From Synanceia verrucosa (lineage: Eukaryota; Chordata; Actinopteri; Perciformes; Synanceiidae), in contig CM056564.1 in assembly GCA_029721515.1 (NCBI GenBank), positions 5,127,011 to 5,191,010 of the forward strand: 64,000 nucleotides of DNA, given 5' to 3'. This document shows, one piece after another, positions 29,417 through 42,275 of the stretch. Position 1 is the stretch's first letter, and the number at the start of each line of letters is the position of its first letter. Under the pieces are notes generated by a model, which was not told the DNA's origin, searched no databases, and saw nothing but the letters and a program-made list of their open reading frames with translations. The position numbers and the translations under genes are program-made.

Positions 29417-30051
29417 TCGTGGGCTGCTTTCTAGCTGTTGAAACAACCATTTTAAATCTTTGCAGAAACCTCAGCCTGTTTGGTTTGTTTCCTGCTGCTG
29501 TGACTCTTACTGCTGCTTCTTACTAATTTATTTATGTTGGTTTTATGGCTGAGTTGGTTTCTTCCGTCCTCTTTCTCCTCTGTGATGCTTTGACTTCTTC
29601 TCTGGGAACATGATACAGGAGGCGACAGTCACACACCAGAGCTACTTCTACACTACGGAAGTAAAACAAGGAGGGTAAATAAAAAAAAATAATGACAAAA
29701 AAAATGTTTCCGCAGCAGCACCTCAGTGTTGAAACTCCATCGTACCCATCAAGTCCTGCTTCTAAAATGTTACTTCAAATTTTAGTAGAAGTACATAAGT
29801 ACTATGAACAAAATATAGTTGATATTTTTATAGTTGTTAATTATTTTTATAGTTGAATATTTTCCATCAACACATAAAACATTGTTTGATAAGGATCATT
29901 TGGTTATTGAAAAATTATGAAAGATTTTACAGTCCAAAAATAAACTTGTCAGTTCTCTCAAGTGGACAAACTATGTAAATCACTTTTTAAATGAGTTCAA
30001 ACACAACTGTATGCATTGAAATACCTTAAATTACCAGCAGACATACAATGA
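29416..30051. other. No gene seen
   Basis: AT-rich sequence without recognisable element. Confidence 0.5.
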
Positions 30052-30312
30052 GCAGACATAACATGATGACCTCCTGTCTAATATAGTGCTAGTCCTCCTG
30101 TGTGACCTCTGACCCCTGAAGCTTTATTCTGTGCTATGTGACTCCTTTCTATCTTCAGCAGCATTAACTTCTCTGCTCTGTTGGATCAGACCACCAGGAC
30201 CAGCCTTCACTCCCCTCCTGCATCAGTGATCCTTGTCCTCTCATGACCCTGTCTCTGGTTCTCCACTGGTCCTTCCTTGGACCACTTTTGATAGATCCTG
30301 ACCACTGCAGAC
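30052..30312 (-). mobile_element. Tc1-derived non-autonomous element, copy B (truncated)
   Basis: Reverse-oriented match to 9700-9953: CATAACATGATGACC end, CATGACCCTGTCTCTGGTTC and TGATAGATCCTGACCACTGC. It stops abruptly at 30312 where the next DNA element begins, and its continuation is not found on the other side. Confidence 0.6.
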
Positions 30313-30751
30313 TAGGGGTGCGTTTCCCAAATAACAACGGAAGTTAGCATGAAACCACGGTAGTATGTAGTACTTCCGAATGACCGAACTTCCCCTTTCC
30401 GACTGTTTCCCAAAAATCTCCAACTACTGTCGTACTATGTAAGTTGGAACAACGTTAGTTTGAACTTCCGTCGGCCGAACTACGTAGTTTCCAGATGTTT
30501 CGGATACGTTCGGAGGGCACTCAAATGTATTCGTTGCTGAAAGCGTGTTGATGACAGAAACAGTTTTATTTCCATCAAGCCAGTGTGACATCTTTAGCAA
30601 CTTTGGGAAATATTCATTAACATGATCATGTACCCTACTCATCGAAAGCAAGAACTGAATGCAGTTTGTTTCATATAATCGTAAGAAATTGAAGACATAA
30701 AATAAAATATATACATCTAGCATATATATACCTACAGCTCCTGTGAAACTC

Positions 30752-30872
30752 TGTGGTGGGATAGGACAGTGGTTAAAGTGTTTGCACTGCAGTGTGTCAA
30801 CATGATATTTAGTTAGGCATGGGTTCAAATCCTCCTGAGGGCGATAGGATGTTTTACTTTTGCTGGCAGATA
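30752..30872 (+). repeat. Second type of tRNA-derived SINE head
   Basis: TGGTTAAAGTG fits the pol III A box and GGTTCAAATCC the B box, about 50 bases apart. No paired acceptor stem is evident, so this is a SINE head rather than a tRNA gene. It differs from the six-copy SINE of this window. Confidence 0.5.
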
Positions 30873-31079
30873 AGATGTAGCCTAGTAAAATATCTGACAT
30901 TGTAATCGATTATCGAGTTGTGGTTTTGTAATATTTGTTATGATTTAACATCTCTTGTTCATCAATTGTTGGTCACTACCTTATTCAACTGGACTACTTT
31001 AATATTGACTTATTTTCAATTAGAAATCTTATGTGTAACTGTACAGTATGTTACACACTGTCATTTGCAACGGCACTGT

Positions 31080-31357
31080 AACTGTCAGCCTTATATTTCT
31101 GTTTTTCTTTTTTATCTCATAGTTTATCAAAAATTGTACCTTGTGTTATTATCTGTTATCATACTTTATCATAATCTGCACCTTGCATTCCTCTTAGGTG
31201 TCTATTACAGTATACAGTTTGGTACTTTAGCTCTTATTTTATTTTTATCCCCTGACCCCTGCATGTTCCTGTGTGTTTCCATCTTTCAAGCTGCTGGAAT
31301 TGTGAATTTCTCTGTGAGATGACTAAAGTATCTATCTATCTATCTATCTATCTATCT
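31080..31357 (+). mobile_element. LINE 3' tail with (TATC)n
   Basis: AATTTCTCTGTGAGATGACTAAAGTATC followed by about seven TATC units (31329-31357) fits the GAATTTCCC...AATAAAGTATCTATC tail of fish non-LTR elements (quoted in short form). The upstream T-rich sequence fits the 3' UTR of such elements. Confidence 0.45.
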
Positions 31358-32103
31358 AATAATATAATATAATATAATTATTTAATAGTAGGCTATTTAC
31401 GTTGTAATCTGAAACTTCTGGGGCTTCACAAACATTTGTTTTTAAAACATAACTTGCGTCTTTTCACCTCAACTGTGAGGTGAAAGTTAAAGTGACATCC
31501 TTCATTCATGCTGTAGGAGGGATCATGATCACAGGGTGCCCAATCCTGATTTCAAGCCCCAAGAAGAGGAAGAGGACATGACGTCACCTGAACGAACATT
31601 CAACGACAGCTCCATGCTATTTGTTTGAACGACACAACTTTCCGATGCAACTTCTGATGCATCGTTCCAACTAAGCTTTTGGGAAACACTTCCGTCGTTC
31701 AACGATGCATCGGACTACGTTAGTTGTAAACATCGGAAGTTGCGTCATTCGGACGATGCTGTTGGGAAACACCTGCATCGTAGATCCATCGTTCGAACGT
31801 AGGAAGTAGCTAACGAAGTTAGCAATGAACCTTTTGGGATAGCTATCCCTACTAAACCCGTAATCGTCGCAACTCCACCAATCGCTCCTTGTCCTCTAAC
31901 ATAAAATGTTCTCAAACTGGCGACACAATGTTCAACTTTGTAACAAGATTTGCGGCTTTTGTTGAATAAAATCAAGTCAACGGAGCAGCGTAAACAATTA
32001 TGGACAGTACTACATAAGAGTGGTGTGTCTGGCCCACTGCCGAGCTGCAGTGTGAAAAGTTTTGTTTCTCCATCTATCATTGAAAACAGGATGTTAATAC
32101 ATA

Positions 32104-32248
32104 CAGTATCACTGTCTATATTTCATATCAAACACTATATGCACTCTTGTAACTTTCAACAGCAAATATATAGAGAGATATATTTTGATCATTTTGACAT
32201 TAATAAGCTTAACACAGCGGTAGGCATCACATGACCACAGTGTTGTGA
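32104..32248 (+). repeat. Dispersed repeat fragment, copy 2
   Basis: Same family and orientation as 15229-15377. It is followed by CCCAGCCCTAATAAG, reminiscent of a hAT-type end. Confidence 0.55.
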
Positions 32249-33082
32249 AGAATGCAATTATCCCAGCCCTAATAAGACCACATTTTTTCCACTATACTAG
32301 TGTTAAGTCTTTATGTCTTTCCAGCACTTAGGTCCAGAAATATCTGAATCATCTCCTGTATCTGATACAACTTTTGGTCATTCAAGGTCTCAGAGGATGA
32401 ATCCTACTGGCTTTGGTTATCCTCTGACTTCCCAGCCAGCTCCTTCATCATGTCAAGTCACTTTCACTGACCTTGGTCGATGACCAAATACCTACTCATG
32501 ACACATAGTACACTAAATAGTGTAAGCAGTGTATATTAATAGTATACATATTGCTAGCATGTTATGGCATTCATCAGTGTCAGCAGCACTTTGTGTTTAG
32601 TGCTAATACCAAATGTTAGCTTGCTAAATCAAGGTGATAAACAAGGTAAACATTATACCTTCTAAACATTAATGTCTTGGCATGTTGACACCGGTGGCAT
32701 TTAGCTCAAAGCAAATGTTTGAATAGAGCCTCACAGGAACTATCTGCCAGGGCTGCTGGCATGGCTTTACACTCGAATAAACATGTTGTTTTTCTACAAT
32801 GAATACACGAACAACATAATAATTCAGTCTTTAATATAAAGTGGCATATACAGTAGGTTTCATATATTTCACTGCTTCATACATTCTGAATGAGTCCAAA
32901 AAGGGAAATAAAAGGATGAGAACCACTCTTTTTGTTTTTTATGTTCAGACACATCTTCTCATCGACTCTGGGGGAAGAAGAACAAGAAGGATCTCACTAA
33001 ACGTTGCGCTGTTCCTTTAAATGTGCAGACTGCTGTTTTTATCTGATCGAGACGGAAGATTCACACTGCTGACAGAAAAGAC

Positions 33083-33084
<2 letters not shown>
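32249..33084. other. No gene seen
   Basis: AT-rich; nothing recognised. Confidence 0.5.
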
Positions 33085-33115
<31 letters not shown>

Positions 33116-33252
33116 TTATTAGCTTTGTATCTTGTAATTTCCAGAGGAGCTGATTCAGACTCCCGTTGCATTTTTCAGCTGCTGGTAATTAGTGGATGTT
33201 GAGACACAGAGAATTATCTGCTTCAAAGTCATTCACGAGGCTGATAATTGCT

Positions 33253-33295
<43 letters not shown>
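33085..33295. repeat. Two (GT)n microsatellites flanking homeobox-like AT motifs
   Basis: GT arrays at 33085-33114 and 33254-33295. The sequence between them and after them (to about 33400) is rich in TAATTA/TAATTG/GATTATCAG motifs. Confidence 0.85.
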
Positions 33296-33300
<5 letters not shown>

Positions 33301-33519
33301 AGTCAGAGGAACTGCCACGACTAAGGAGCAGATTATCAGGTTTTTCTAATTATTAGGGAGTAATTAAGACTGAGCTGAGGATTATCAGACTGAAACATGA
33401 AAATACTGAAACAGTGAAGGAGGAGCACTTTCAGATACAAACACAATACACTGAAACAGTAAAACAATGAAACACTGAAGTTTGAGGTATTTAACAACCC
33501 CTGCATTGTCCTAGTGGAA

Positions 33520-34005
33520 GACTGTGGGACTCACAATGGCACAACGAAGGGTTCTGATTATGTGGTAATGGAAAATATAAATATGGAAGGGATGAAGGAA
33601 TTTACAGTCCAAATTTGGATATTCAAAATAGAAAGAAGGGATGCTAAATGTAAAGAGGGGCACTAAAATGGCCAAATAAAGGATTCAAATGAAAGAAAGA
33701 AGGAAGTATTGAAAACAGTTCAATGAACAAAATGTTAACAGCTGGGGAGGACTAAAGGAGGGAGTAACGAAATGAAAGGGATTCAAAGTGGCACAGGGGG
33801 AGATTTAAAATTCAAAAGACAATAAAGATTTAAATTAGAAATGAGGGGGGATTCAAAATTGCACAACAAAGGGTTGAAATGAAATGGGAATGGTTGAAAA
33901 TGGGCCATTGACGAAGTTAAAATTAAAAGGAGGGATTGAAATGGAACTGATATTCAAAATGGAAAGGAGTTAAAAAGGAGGGATACAAAATGGCACAACA
34001 TACTG
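33520..34005. repeat. Purine-rich degenerate short repeat region
   Basis: Variants of GGATTCAAAATGGCACAA and GGAAAGGAGTTAAAA-like words recur irregularly over about 490 bp with strong A/G bias. This is a decayed minisatellite. Confidence 0.55.
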
Positions 34006-35665
34006 TATCTATGGACTGGATCACTGGGTTTTCCAGTAGTCTGGAGGTTTTTTTCCTGTTATTTAACATTTCCATTATGATGGACTTTTCTCTGACTATG
34101 AGAATGATATAAATGGTAGTCAGGATTAGCTCCTCAGCTGAGAGGAGGACTGGGAGGAGCAGCAGCAGGAGGAGAACACAGAAATGTTTGATATCATTTC
34201 TGCTCTCCTGCTGTGAGAACGCTTCACTTTGGTGTTTTATGTATAATTAAAATGTTTTCTGTGCAGACACAAGGCCTCTGCAGATGAGCGTTTCTAATTG
34301 TAACCCCGCCCCCCCCATTACTACAGCAGGAGGGAGGAGGTGTCGAGGGGTTAATGAAGAAGCTAATGATTAGCATGGAGCCTCTCCACATTAATTGGAA
34401 TTTTTTTTGTCCAGAGGCTGGTGTTTATTGTCCCACAAGGTAGCAGAGAGTCAGTTTGTTCTGCTGATTGTTTTTATTAAGTGGGCTTTATTAAGACAAG
34501 CTTAACAAGTCAATTTGGGTTTAATAGATGGAGGAGGTGGAGTTGTGTTCAGAGGTGTCTGAAGGAAGCCTCGCAATTATGTTCACACTTTATCTGTTAG
34601 AAGACATTAGTGTAGACCTGAGTGCTCATTAACACACACACACACACTCGCAAACGTCTTGGTGTTTCCTATCTTGTAAAGGCCCTCTCACAAACAGAGT
34701 TGTAACCCTAGCCCCAAGACCCAAGTCTAGATTCTGAAAGATCCATAAATTTTGTCATAAGAGGTTTATTTACATACTTTAACATTATAAAGTATAAACT
34801 ATATGCGGACCGACGCCAACGTCAGTCACTGTCCGTCATCACTCAGTGCCCACCAGATCCGCTGGAATCATGAGGACTAACAAGATTATACGTAATATCA
34901 TTTTATTATAATATTATCCTGGACCTCCACAATCAGAATCTCGTCATCCATGGTGTTAAAATGGTGAAACATTGTCTAAAAAAAAAAAAAAACTGGTTAC
35001 CTAGTCTTTTCCCACCAATTATACATTCCTCCACAAACAGATTATTTTATTTTGAAAATAAACCAGAGCTCTGTCTATTTGTTTCGGCAAGCATGGAAAC
35101 GTCGGCAGCATTGTCGTGAATGGAAACTTATCGGGTCCAGCGAAATGTTGGTGTCGCTCAGCATTCGTTTACCAGGGGTGGAAGCAGAGAGAAGGCGTCA
35201 CACCTCCAAAGCCAGTTCTCCTTCCCGAGGCGACAAAAGTTTTTATTTTTGGCGATAGAAGAAAGCACGACTGGCAGTCTGGACGGATGGGATGTGGATG
35301 GCTCTAACAAAAACTAGACTGCCGTTTGATCAGCTGACCGTTCATGTCACGTTAGCAAAACAAATGTAGAAACAAAACATACAAACTGTACAAACAGTTT
35401 GAAACGCAACCATGTGATTATTCCCTGAACCCATAGCGGTGTTGTTAACTACAGTGTTTTTAATGCAGAAAATAAAAGTGGTTTGACAAAGTGACGAGTG
35501 GGATGAGAACATTGTAAATGATGACGCCATGGGTTGGGACGGTGTTATCAATGGTAGCTTCTTCATGAGTGCTGTGCAGAGTGGTAAAACTTGAACAATC
35601 TCAACTCCAGGTCCGCTCACTGGCTTTACTGTCAAGTGATGTTTTCCCACTATGTGTCTGTCTAA
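34006..35665. other. No gene; MITE-related fragment
   Basis: 34800-34990 contains CCTGGACCTCCACAATCAGA and CATGGTGTTAAAATGG, also present reversed at 52285-52340. Overlapping short frames at 35052-35317 are unrecognised. Confidence 0.4.
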
Positions 35666-35689
35666 CTCTCTCTCTCTCTCTCTCTCTCT
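35666..35689. repeat. (CT)n microsatellite
   Basis: About 24 bp of CT. A similar run lies at 37778-37804. Confidence 0.9.
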
Positions 35690-38110
35690 AGACTTCCTCT
35701 CTTCCCTTGCCTCAGGTTTATGATCATCTTCCTCTTTCTCTAGACGGCAAACCAAAAAGAGACCACCCACAGACTGAACCCCCCCTTCCTTGATCTGCTG
35801 TCACAGTGGGACATCGCTTCAACCTTTTCACGATCTATCTCTGTCTGGAAACTAAAGTGATTTCCCAGAGCGACAGCAGCAATAATGACATCAGCAGTGA
35901 CAGAAACACCAGCAATGATATGACACCAAGCAAACTGTGGCAACAACCATCACAGCAACAGAAACTGCAACGCAGGAACATGAGGAGCAACAGCAGCAAT
36001 AACTTAATAACTGAGTATCTACCAGCTCAAAGCAACAACTGAAGCCTTTAATCTTCTCTGTGATTATCATCTGTACTAACCTCACAACAAGCACTCGCCT
36101 CACCGTCTCACTTTTTAATTCCTGTTATTGTTTTTCTTTCTTTTTGATATAAAGCAGATAAAATGATTATTATTTTTGTTTTTTTAAATGCTGACGAGCG
36201 ACACCCTCGTCGAACCCAAAGTCAGATTGCAAACTGCTGGACGGCTTTTGCTAACTCTACTAACTTTTACTGTGCTCTTTGATGATTTTGGTTGTTTGTG
36301 GTGTCAGACTGTCGTCGGGTTTAAAGAAGTCTTCAGGGGTTTTAATTAAATGATGACAATTTAAATGAATATGAAATAGAACAATTGCTTATTTAAGACA
36401 ATTTTTATACCTTAATAAGTGTACATTTCTTGGACTGGAGTGAATAAATGATTATATTCACCATTGTTTATGAGTATTTTTTTTAACAATCTGCTGACAG
36501 ATGACTGTTTTTGATGATGTTGACAACCAATATTGCATACACTGCATACAGCTCAATTATGAAAGGAAGTATGACACTTTAAGAAATCGTTTTTGAGGAT
36601 TCGCTGAGAAGATCAGTATCAGTCACATGCATCAGCTTGCTGAATTCTTTTCTGAAGGCTGAAATTAACATTTGCCGGGATCAGTGATTTGTGCAGCTCT
36701 CTCAAGTTTTGTAAAAAGAATAAGGTTGCCAGATTGGTACCATTGTGCCTCATAAGCAGCAGTAAAATCTGCACAAATCTGCTGCAGGGTCAGGCTTCAG
36801 CTGGTTGGTGTAGCAGTGAACAAACTGGACATGTGGCTACATCTCTTTCATTAAGTGTCTGTACCACACTCATTACAGCCTCAGTACACCCTTGATGCTG
36901 TTAGAGCATCCATTTTTATCTTTGCCAACTGACTGTGTTGTCAGGCAACGTGTTGCAGCAGAGACAGCAGTCATCTTCCCGTCTCCTCCTTGTACACTTC
37001 GTACAGTCTAGCGGTCTATTTTTACATTTTGCTTGATGTCCCTTTGTCCACTAGCTGCATACTCACCACCACACGTTCTCAACATTGATGTTGCCAGACC
37101 ATTGCTGAATAAATGTCAACAAAAGAAAAGAAGGACTTAGTTTGAGGGTTGACAAGATTTGCAAGAGTCGCAACAAAAGTGAAAAAAAAAAAAAAAAAAA
37201 CAACAAAAAAACAAATCACAGTTTACATCACTTTGGCTTCGTGTTTATATTGTTACAAAGTATACCAATGAAATTATGATTTTTTTTTGTACAAATTATA
37301 CATGGTCTTATGGAGATCATTTATTTAGACAGACTGGGACCTCATGTACCTTTTCAGGTGGCTTTGGTTGTTTGCTCTTCACCATGGTTTGATTGACAGC
37401 TCTCACTCCAGCCCTGATGAACTGTATTAACCAGGCAAACAGAGCTGATGATGGAGCAAATCAGCACAATGAATAGCTATCTCAATGTAAGCCTTTTTTC
37501 CTGATCACAATCTTGTTTCCCAGAGGTTCAGCTCTAAAAATAGCTAAATCACAAGTTTTCTCCAAGTTTTGTCAGATTCTTGGCACAAACACTTCCCAGT
37601 CCAGATGTTGGACTTGGTCTGTATGGGTGACTGTGTTGTGTTTGGTGCTTGTGTGTGTGTTAAAGACAAACCAGTCTGCCAGCTCTGCCTTCATTTACAT
37701 CTGCTAATGGCTCTATGATGCCAGTTTCTGATCACTGCAACTTCACATTTAAATCCCTGCTTCACTGCCAGATGCTGCTCTCTCTCTCTCTCTCTCTCTC
37801 TCTCGTCCAGGGATTCCTGTCTGTTTCCATCCTGTAACAGCAGCTCTGTTCGTGCTCTGCATCAGAAAACTCAAACTGAGCTTAAACTGGAGACATGGAG
37901 CTGCTACTGCTACCAGTGCTTGTCATGCTTCAGAACAACAGGTGACCTCCCATGCTCTGGGACAGCCTCCCAAATAGAAAGAGCCACCTTTTATCACTTG
38001 CTTTTAGCTCAGTCCTGGATTTAATCCTCTCTTATCTTGTCTCTAACATTGTCTTACTGCCATAGAGAACACCTCCCTCACTTTATAGTTACATCACACC
38101 TTATCTGGTT
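35690..38110. other. No gene recognised
   Basis: A 78-codon frame at 35806-36042 is Ser/Asn/Gln-rich owing to AGC/AAC-type repeats and starts with GTG; it has no gene context. Poly(A) occurs at 37182-37200. Nothing else is recognised. Confidence 0.5.
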
Positions 38111-38610
38111 CTTACCAAGATGAAAAAATTAGATTCAGATATGTTAGATAACTTATCTTGTTTTAAGAGTTAATGTCTTACTTTAAGTGTTCAACTTTAT
38201 TCTACAATCTTAAATCAAGCACAACCTTTTCGTTTTTGTCTTAAATAGGCAGGAAATCTTAAAATGAGAGAATGACTGTTAAAATAAGATATATTATACT
38301 TCTCCTCCAAAGTCTCATCAAATAAATCTTCTTTTAAGATTCAGTAACAAACTCAAGTTGATTGATTCAAGCGTGACACAAAAAACAAGCATTTTCTGCT
38401 TGTATTTAGTGTATTTCACATTTTTTGGATCTTAAAAGTAAAATTTTTAGTAATCTCTTCTTAAAACCACCATTTTCTGCATTTCACTTATTTTGGGTCA
38501 GTAAAAAGTTAGATTTTGATTAATCATATTAAGGGAGTGAAGGGAGCACCACTGATCCCTGAGGGATGGGTTAAATGGATAACCTTTGTGTGCATGACAA
38601 GTAAAGCTTC

Positions 38611-38641
<31 letters not shown>

Positions 38642-38832
38642 AAGCAGCATTTGCTGCTTATTTAAGCCTTCTAAATACATCTGATTTCTAGATTTAACAA
38701 TCTTAATTTGGGAAAATTTTGTCAAGTGAAATGATCTCGCTGCATGGACATAATTTCACTTGTTTTGAGGACCTTTTTCCTCCGATTTTATGGTTTTATC
38801 TTGTTTTTAGACATCCACTTTTTGCAGTGTAG
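38110..38832. mobile_element. Possible MITE of the TTTTTGCAGTGTA type
   Basis: The right end TTTTTGCAGTGTA equals the tip of the MITE at 42795-43157, and the interior has the same CTTGTTTTTAGAC/AATCTTAA style. The left end was not found. It contains an (ATT)n run at 38611-38640. Confidence 0.4.
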
Positions 38833-39760
38833 ATCAGGGAATGGATCGTAGGGGAAACATTACTGAATTTGGACCTATCCACACAGTTTTGGAAATGTCT
38901 GCAATGTTTCTGCCACCTGACATCTAACTCTATCCCCTGATAAAGATTTGCTAGCTACTACACCCTAAAAGCAACACTAAATGTGTGCCTTTAAAGTATA
39001 GGCTGACTAGTGTGGCACCCTCACTCTTACTTATACTCAAATTTGCCTTAATATATTTTAAATGGGAGAGTTGTTGTTTGATTTAAATCTGCATTCCTTG
39101 ATTTTTCTTGTCAACTCACTCTCTTTTGGCATGGCTAACTTTTTAATTAGTGGCAGATATGAAACAACATTATCATTCATTTGGAGTCACGTCTCTGTTC
39201 ATCTTGTGAATGTAAGTGCAATATTCATATTTTTTTGTAGCTCTGTTTTTGGTACTGAGGGAAATATCTTCTCTTTTTTGCAGCTAAATGATTATTAAAA
39301 TTACACAATGAGAGCGGTGAGAATGCATCACATTACTAAAGTTGTAGACCATGAAAGGAAAACTATGATGTGAAAGTAAAACTGATAAGAAAGGAGGAAC
39401 AAAACCATCTGTTTGTCACCATGACTTGCCCCTTTCTCATCCATTGTTAATATACAAATAATAATCAGAGAAACTTAAAGGATATGGTTAGAAAATCCAT
39501 TACAGCTGTATAAATGTGGATGTGAGCAGAACTGGGTTGTTTTTGAATGCCACATCTGATTGGTTCCATCAAAACAAAAAGCCCATAATTTCTTCAAACT
39601 AAATGGAATCTGAATTTGAATGAAAAAAGTATATTCTAATATATTCTAATTCTGTCGCTTTACAAACTCTCCTCCAACTGACTGGAGTGGACTCAAAAAG
39701 AGCAAAGAGAATCAACTGGACTGCTTGAGGTTTGCTGTTTATTGTTGTTTCTGAAACAAC
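38833..39760. other. No gene seen
   Basis: A 78-codon frame at 39062-39298 has no recognisable motif. No repeats were identified. Confidence 0.5.
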
Positions 39761-39779
39761 AGGAGAGGGAAGACAAACG

Positions 39780-40060
39780 GAAACCTGGATTTTCAGTAAA
39801 TTCAAGATTCCCATGAACTTCAAACCTGGTAACACATAGTGTATGCTGTCCAGTGCAGTAAAGAATGCAGTGACTTGTACATTGGTGGAGACCAAACAAG
39901 AGCTCCACAAGAGTATTGCTCAACACAGAGGAGGAGGTATATGACATCATCTATCAGCCACTTACAACTTAGTATTGAGCTCCATCCCCAGAGACCTCAG
40001 CAGTCATTCACACCTGAGTGCAGCTCACCTTAACGGCTCTCATAAGGGTGGGAGGACTCC
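39780..40060 (+). pseudogene. Penelope-like element GIY-YIG remnant
   Basis: MNFKPGNT followed shortly by VYAVQCSKECSDLYIG matches the layout of fish Penelope-like elements, where a GIY-YIG endonuclease follows the reverse transcriptase. The linker between the two is shorter than usual, and a frame change with early stop (40031) truncates the domain, so it is a dead fragment. Confidence 0.55.
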
Positions 40061-40142
40061 GTCATGAATGGAAACAACAAAAAATGTTTTTTATCTGTTC
40101 TTATAACAGGCAGTAATGAAAGAGCTTAAAATCAGTCATCAG

Positions 40143-40495
40143 TTAACTCATTAAGTTCCAGCCCTTTTATAAAAACAAAAGTGCCTTGTTCCAGGGTTTT
40201 TGGCCATTTTGATCTTTCATGTCCCACAGAATATTTTGTACTATGACTCTGAAAACACTGAATAGCTGAAATGAAAGAAGAGGCTCTCTATTTCATCTTG
40301 AAAAAAAATGTTTGTTTTTACCTTGTTCCATTCTTGTTTTATCAGAGGTAAAGGCCACTAACACCTAAACGCCACATTTTGTCCAGATTCTGTTTGCTTT
40401 GCCCTCTAATCTCGATCGTCTCCACTTCCTGCTTTGATCTCTGTGGCGTATAGGTCTCTTTATGTCCACTACAAATCCCAGAAGCCCTGAGTTAA
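40143..40495. mobile_element. TTAA-type MITE family, copy b
   Basis: Starts TTAACTCATTAAGTTCCAGC and shares with copy a the middle CTTGTTCCATTCTTG and CACTTCCTGCTTTGATCTC. The right end is lost. Confidence 0.55.
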
Positions 40496-42275
40496 GAGAA
40501 TGGTATTCTTTGGAGGCTATTTGTCTCCATTTCTGAGTTCCATGGAAATATTTCTGGGCAATTAAATATTGAAAACCTGGAAATTGTGTTGTAATAGCTG
40601 AATAAGATATATTAAATTTTAATATAAACATAACGAAGGCTGCTGGTTGAGTTATTGTTTTGACTAGCTGAGTTTTTACATTACTCTTCCATACGTGTGC
40701 AGACCTTGACCAGATACAGACATAATCTGGAAAACATTCACTTTATCACTCATCCCAAAAATAAGACGTCCCAACTGCACTTACATCCTTTGTCATGATA
40801 CACTGGTGGGATATTATCCTCCTTGCAGTCTGCTTGGCAAGTCTTAATATCCAAATCTTGTTCACTTTTATTTTTTTCTTCAGCTTTAAACAAAATGCAG
40901 CCTCATATTTCACTGTGTACACACACACACACACATGTACATTATAATTAAGTAACTTGCTTCTTACTTTTAAATAAGAACAGAATTCCAGACCTTAATT
41001 TATTGAAAACAAAGAAATGAACTGTGTCCCTTAATAGACAAATCGCTTTCATGACATCCTTCATTCCTTCTGCTATGAGGCTATTAAATGCAGACTGTGG
41101 TCATTTTCAGTGAGCTTAACAAATACTGTGTGTGTGTATGCGCGCACACAGAGTCATTTTTAAAGTGTACCTTTTACATTTGTCTCATAAACTTGATTTA
41201 GGTTTTTTCCTCGCTGTCCACTGTATTGACCCATATCTGAAATCATAACTTGCCTTTGAGTTTTAAAACTATGTGCATGGATAGGAAATCATCTTTTGGT
41301 GCAGTGACAGCTGTCTTGCTACAAGGTTCATACAGAAATATCCTGATCTGGATGAGTGTAAACGTCTTTGTGAGGAGGAAATATGAAGGTTTCATCAGTA
41401 CATGGCTGTTTGCTAGTTGGTCAGAATAATGGTTCATAATAAGTGAAGTAATACGTCCAATAGGATATTTTATATTCTTTCCATCTTGGCAGAAGGTATA
41501 GTAACCATTACTCAGTGTTGTATATGTTAAACTCCACAGATGTTAAGCTCTTAACAAGTCTCTACAGATGGACCCTGCATCACATCAGTTCAATAGTTAA
41601 TCATGCAGGTGAATGAGTAAAATAAAGGTTAAGAAATGAGAGTAAATAACTGTTGTTGTCAAATGAAAAACACACATACAAAAACACATAAACTAAGGTC
41701 AATATTACAGTACACACATTATACAGGTTTACGCCATGTCAGTATTAGAAAATGATACATATTTTTGGAAAACTTAGTCAATTTTTTGGAAGACACCTCA
41801 TACTCATCAATACCTTAAGTCAGCAATACCATTAGAAAGTGTGGATGCTGCAGAACCGACACAAAACTAGAAAATAGATAATAAATAGATTATTTGTTTT
41901 TTTGTTTTTTTGTTCCTTACATGAAATCGATAGCAGAATATGTGCAAACATGCACACTACATTATCAACATCTACATGATTGATAAGGAGCAGAAAGAAG
42001 AAAACATTTCTTATATTTGTCTACTTAAACAATTGAAAGAAGAAAGGATGGTCTGACATTGCATCCAGATTTTCAATTACCTACACCAACCACACTTTGA
42101 TTATAACAAAAATAAATAATTAATAATAATCCATGCAAGTATAAGTTTACAAATTCAAAACAATTGGTCATTAACATCTAGTTTAAGTTTCAAGTGCATA
42201 TTGAAACTTTATTTTTGCACCTGTACATTTTTAAATCAATGAATATCTGTACAAACTCTTAAATCCTGTGGTGGC
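40496..42275. other. No gene seen
   Basis: AT-rich; a short CA run at 40919-40934. No element was identified. Confidence 0.5.

Larger units (their letters stand above)
30313..31850. mobile_element. Composite DNA element with GTTTCCCAA-type ends
   Basis: Left end AGGGGTGCGTTTCCCAAA and right end TTTGGGATAGCTATCCCT are imperfect inverted repeats, with repeated TTGGGAAACAC and GATGCATCG motifs inside. Fish Harbinger-type MITEs have similar ends (from memory). ACT flanks both sides, a possible 3-bp duplication. A tRNA-like SINE and a LINE tail lie inside. No transposase was found. Confidence 0.5.

Noticed and set aside
30424..30900. 158-codon minus-strand frame
   Set aside because: It overlaps the end of a DNA element and a SINE head; no recognisable domain.
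35342..35770. 142-codon minus-strand frame
   Set aside because: It includes a CT microsatellite (Arg-Glu repeats) and has no recognisable domain.
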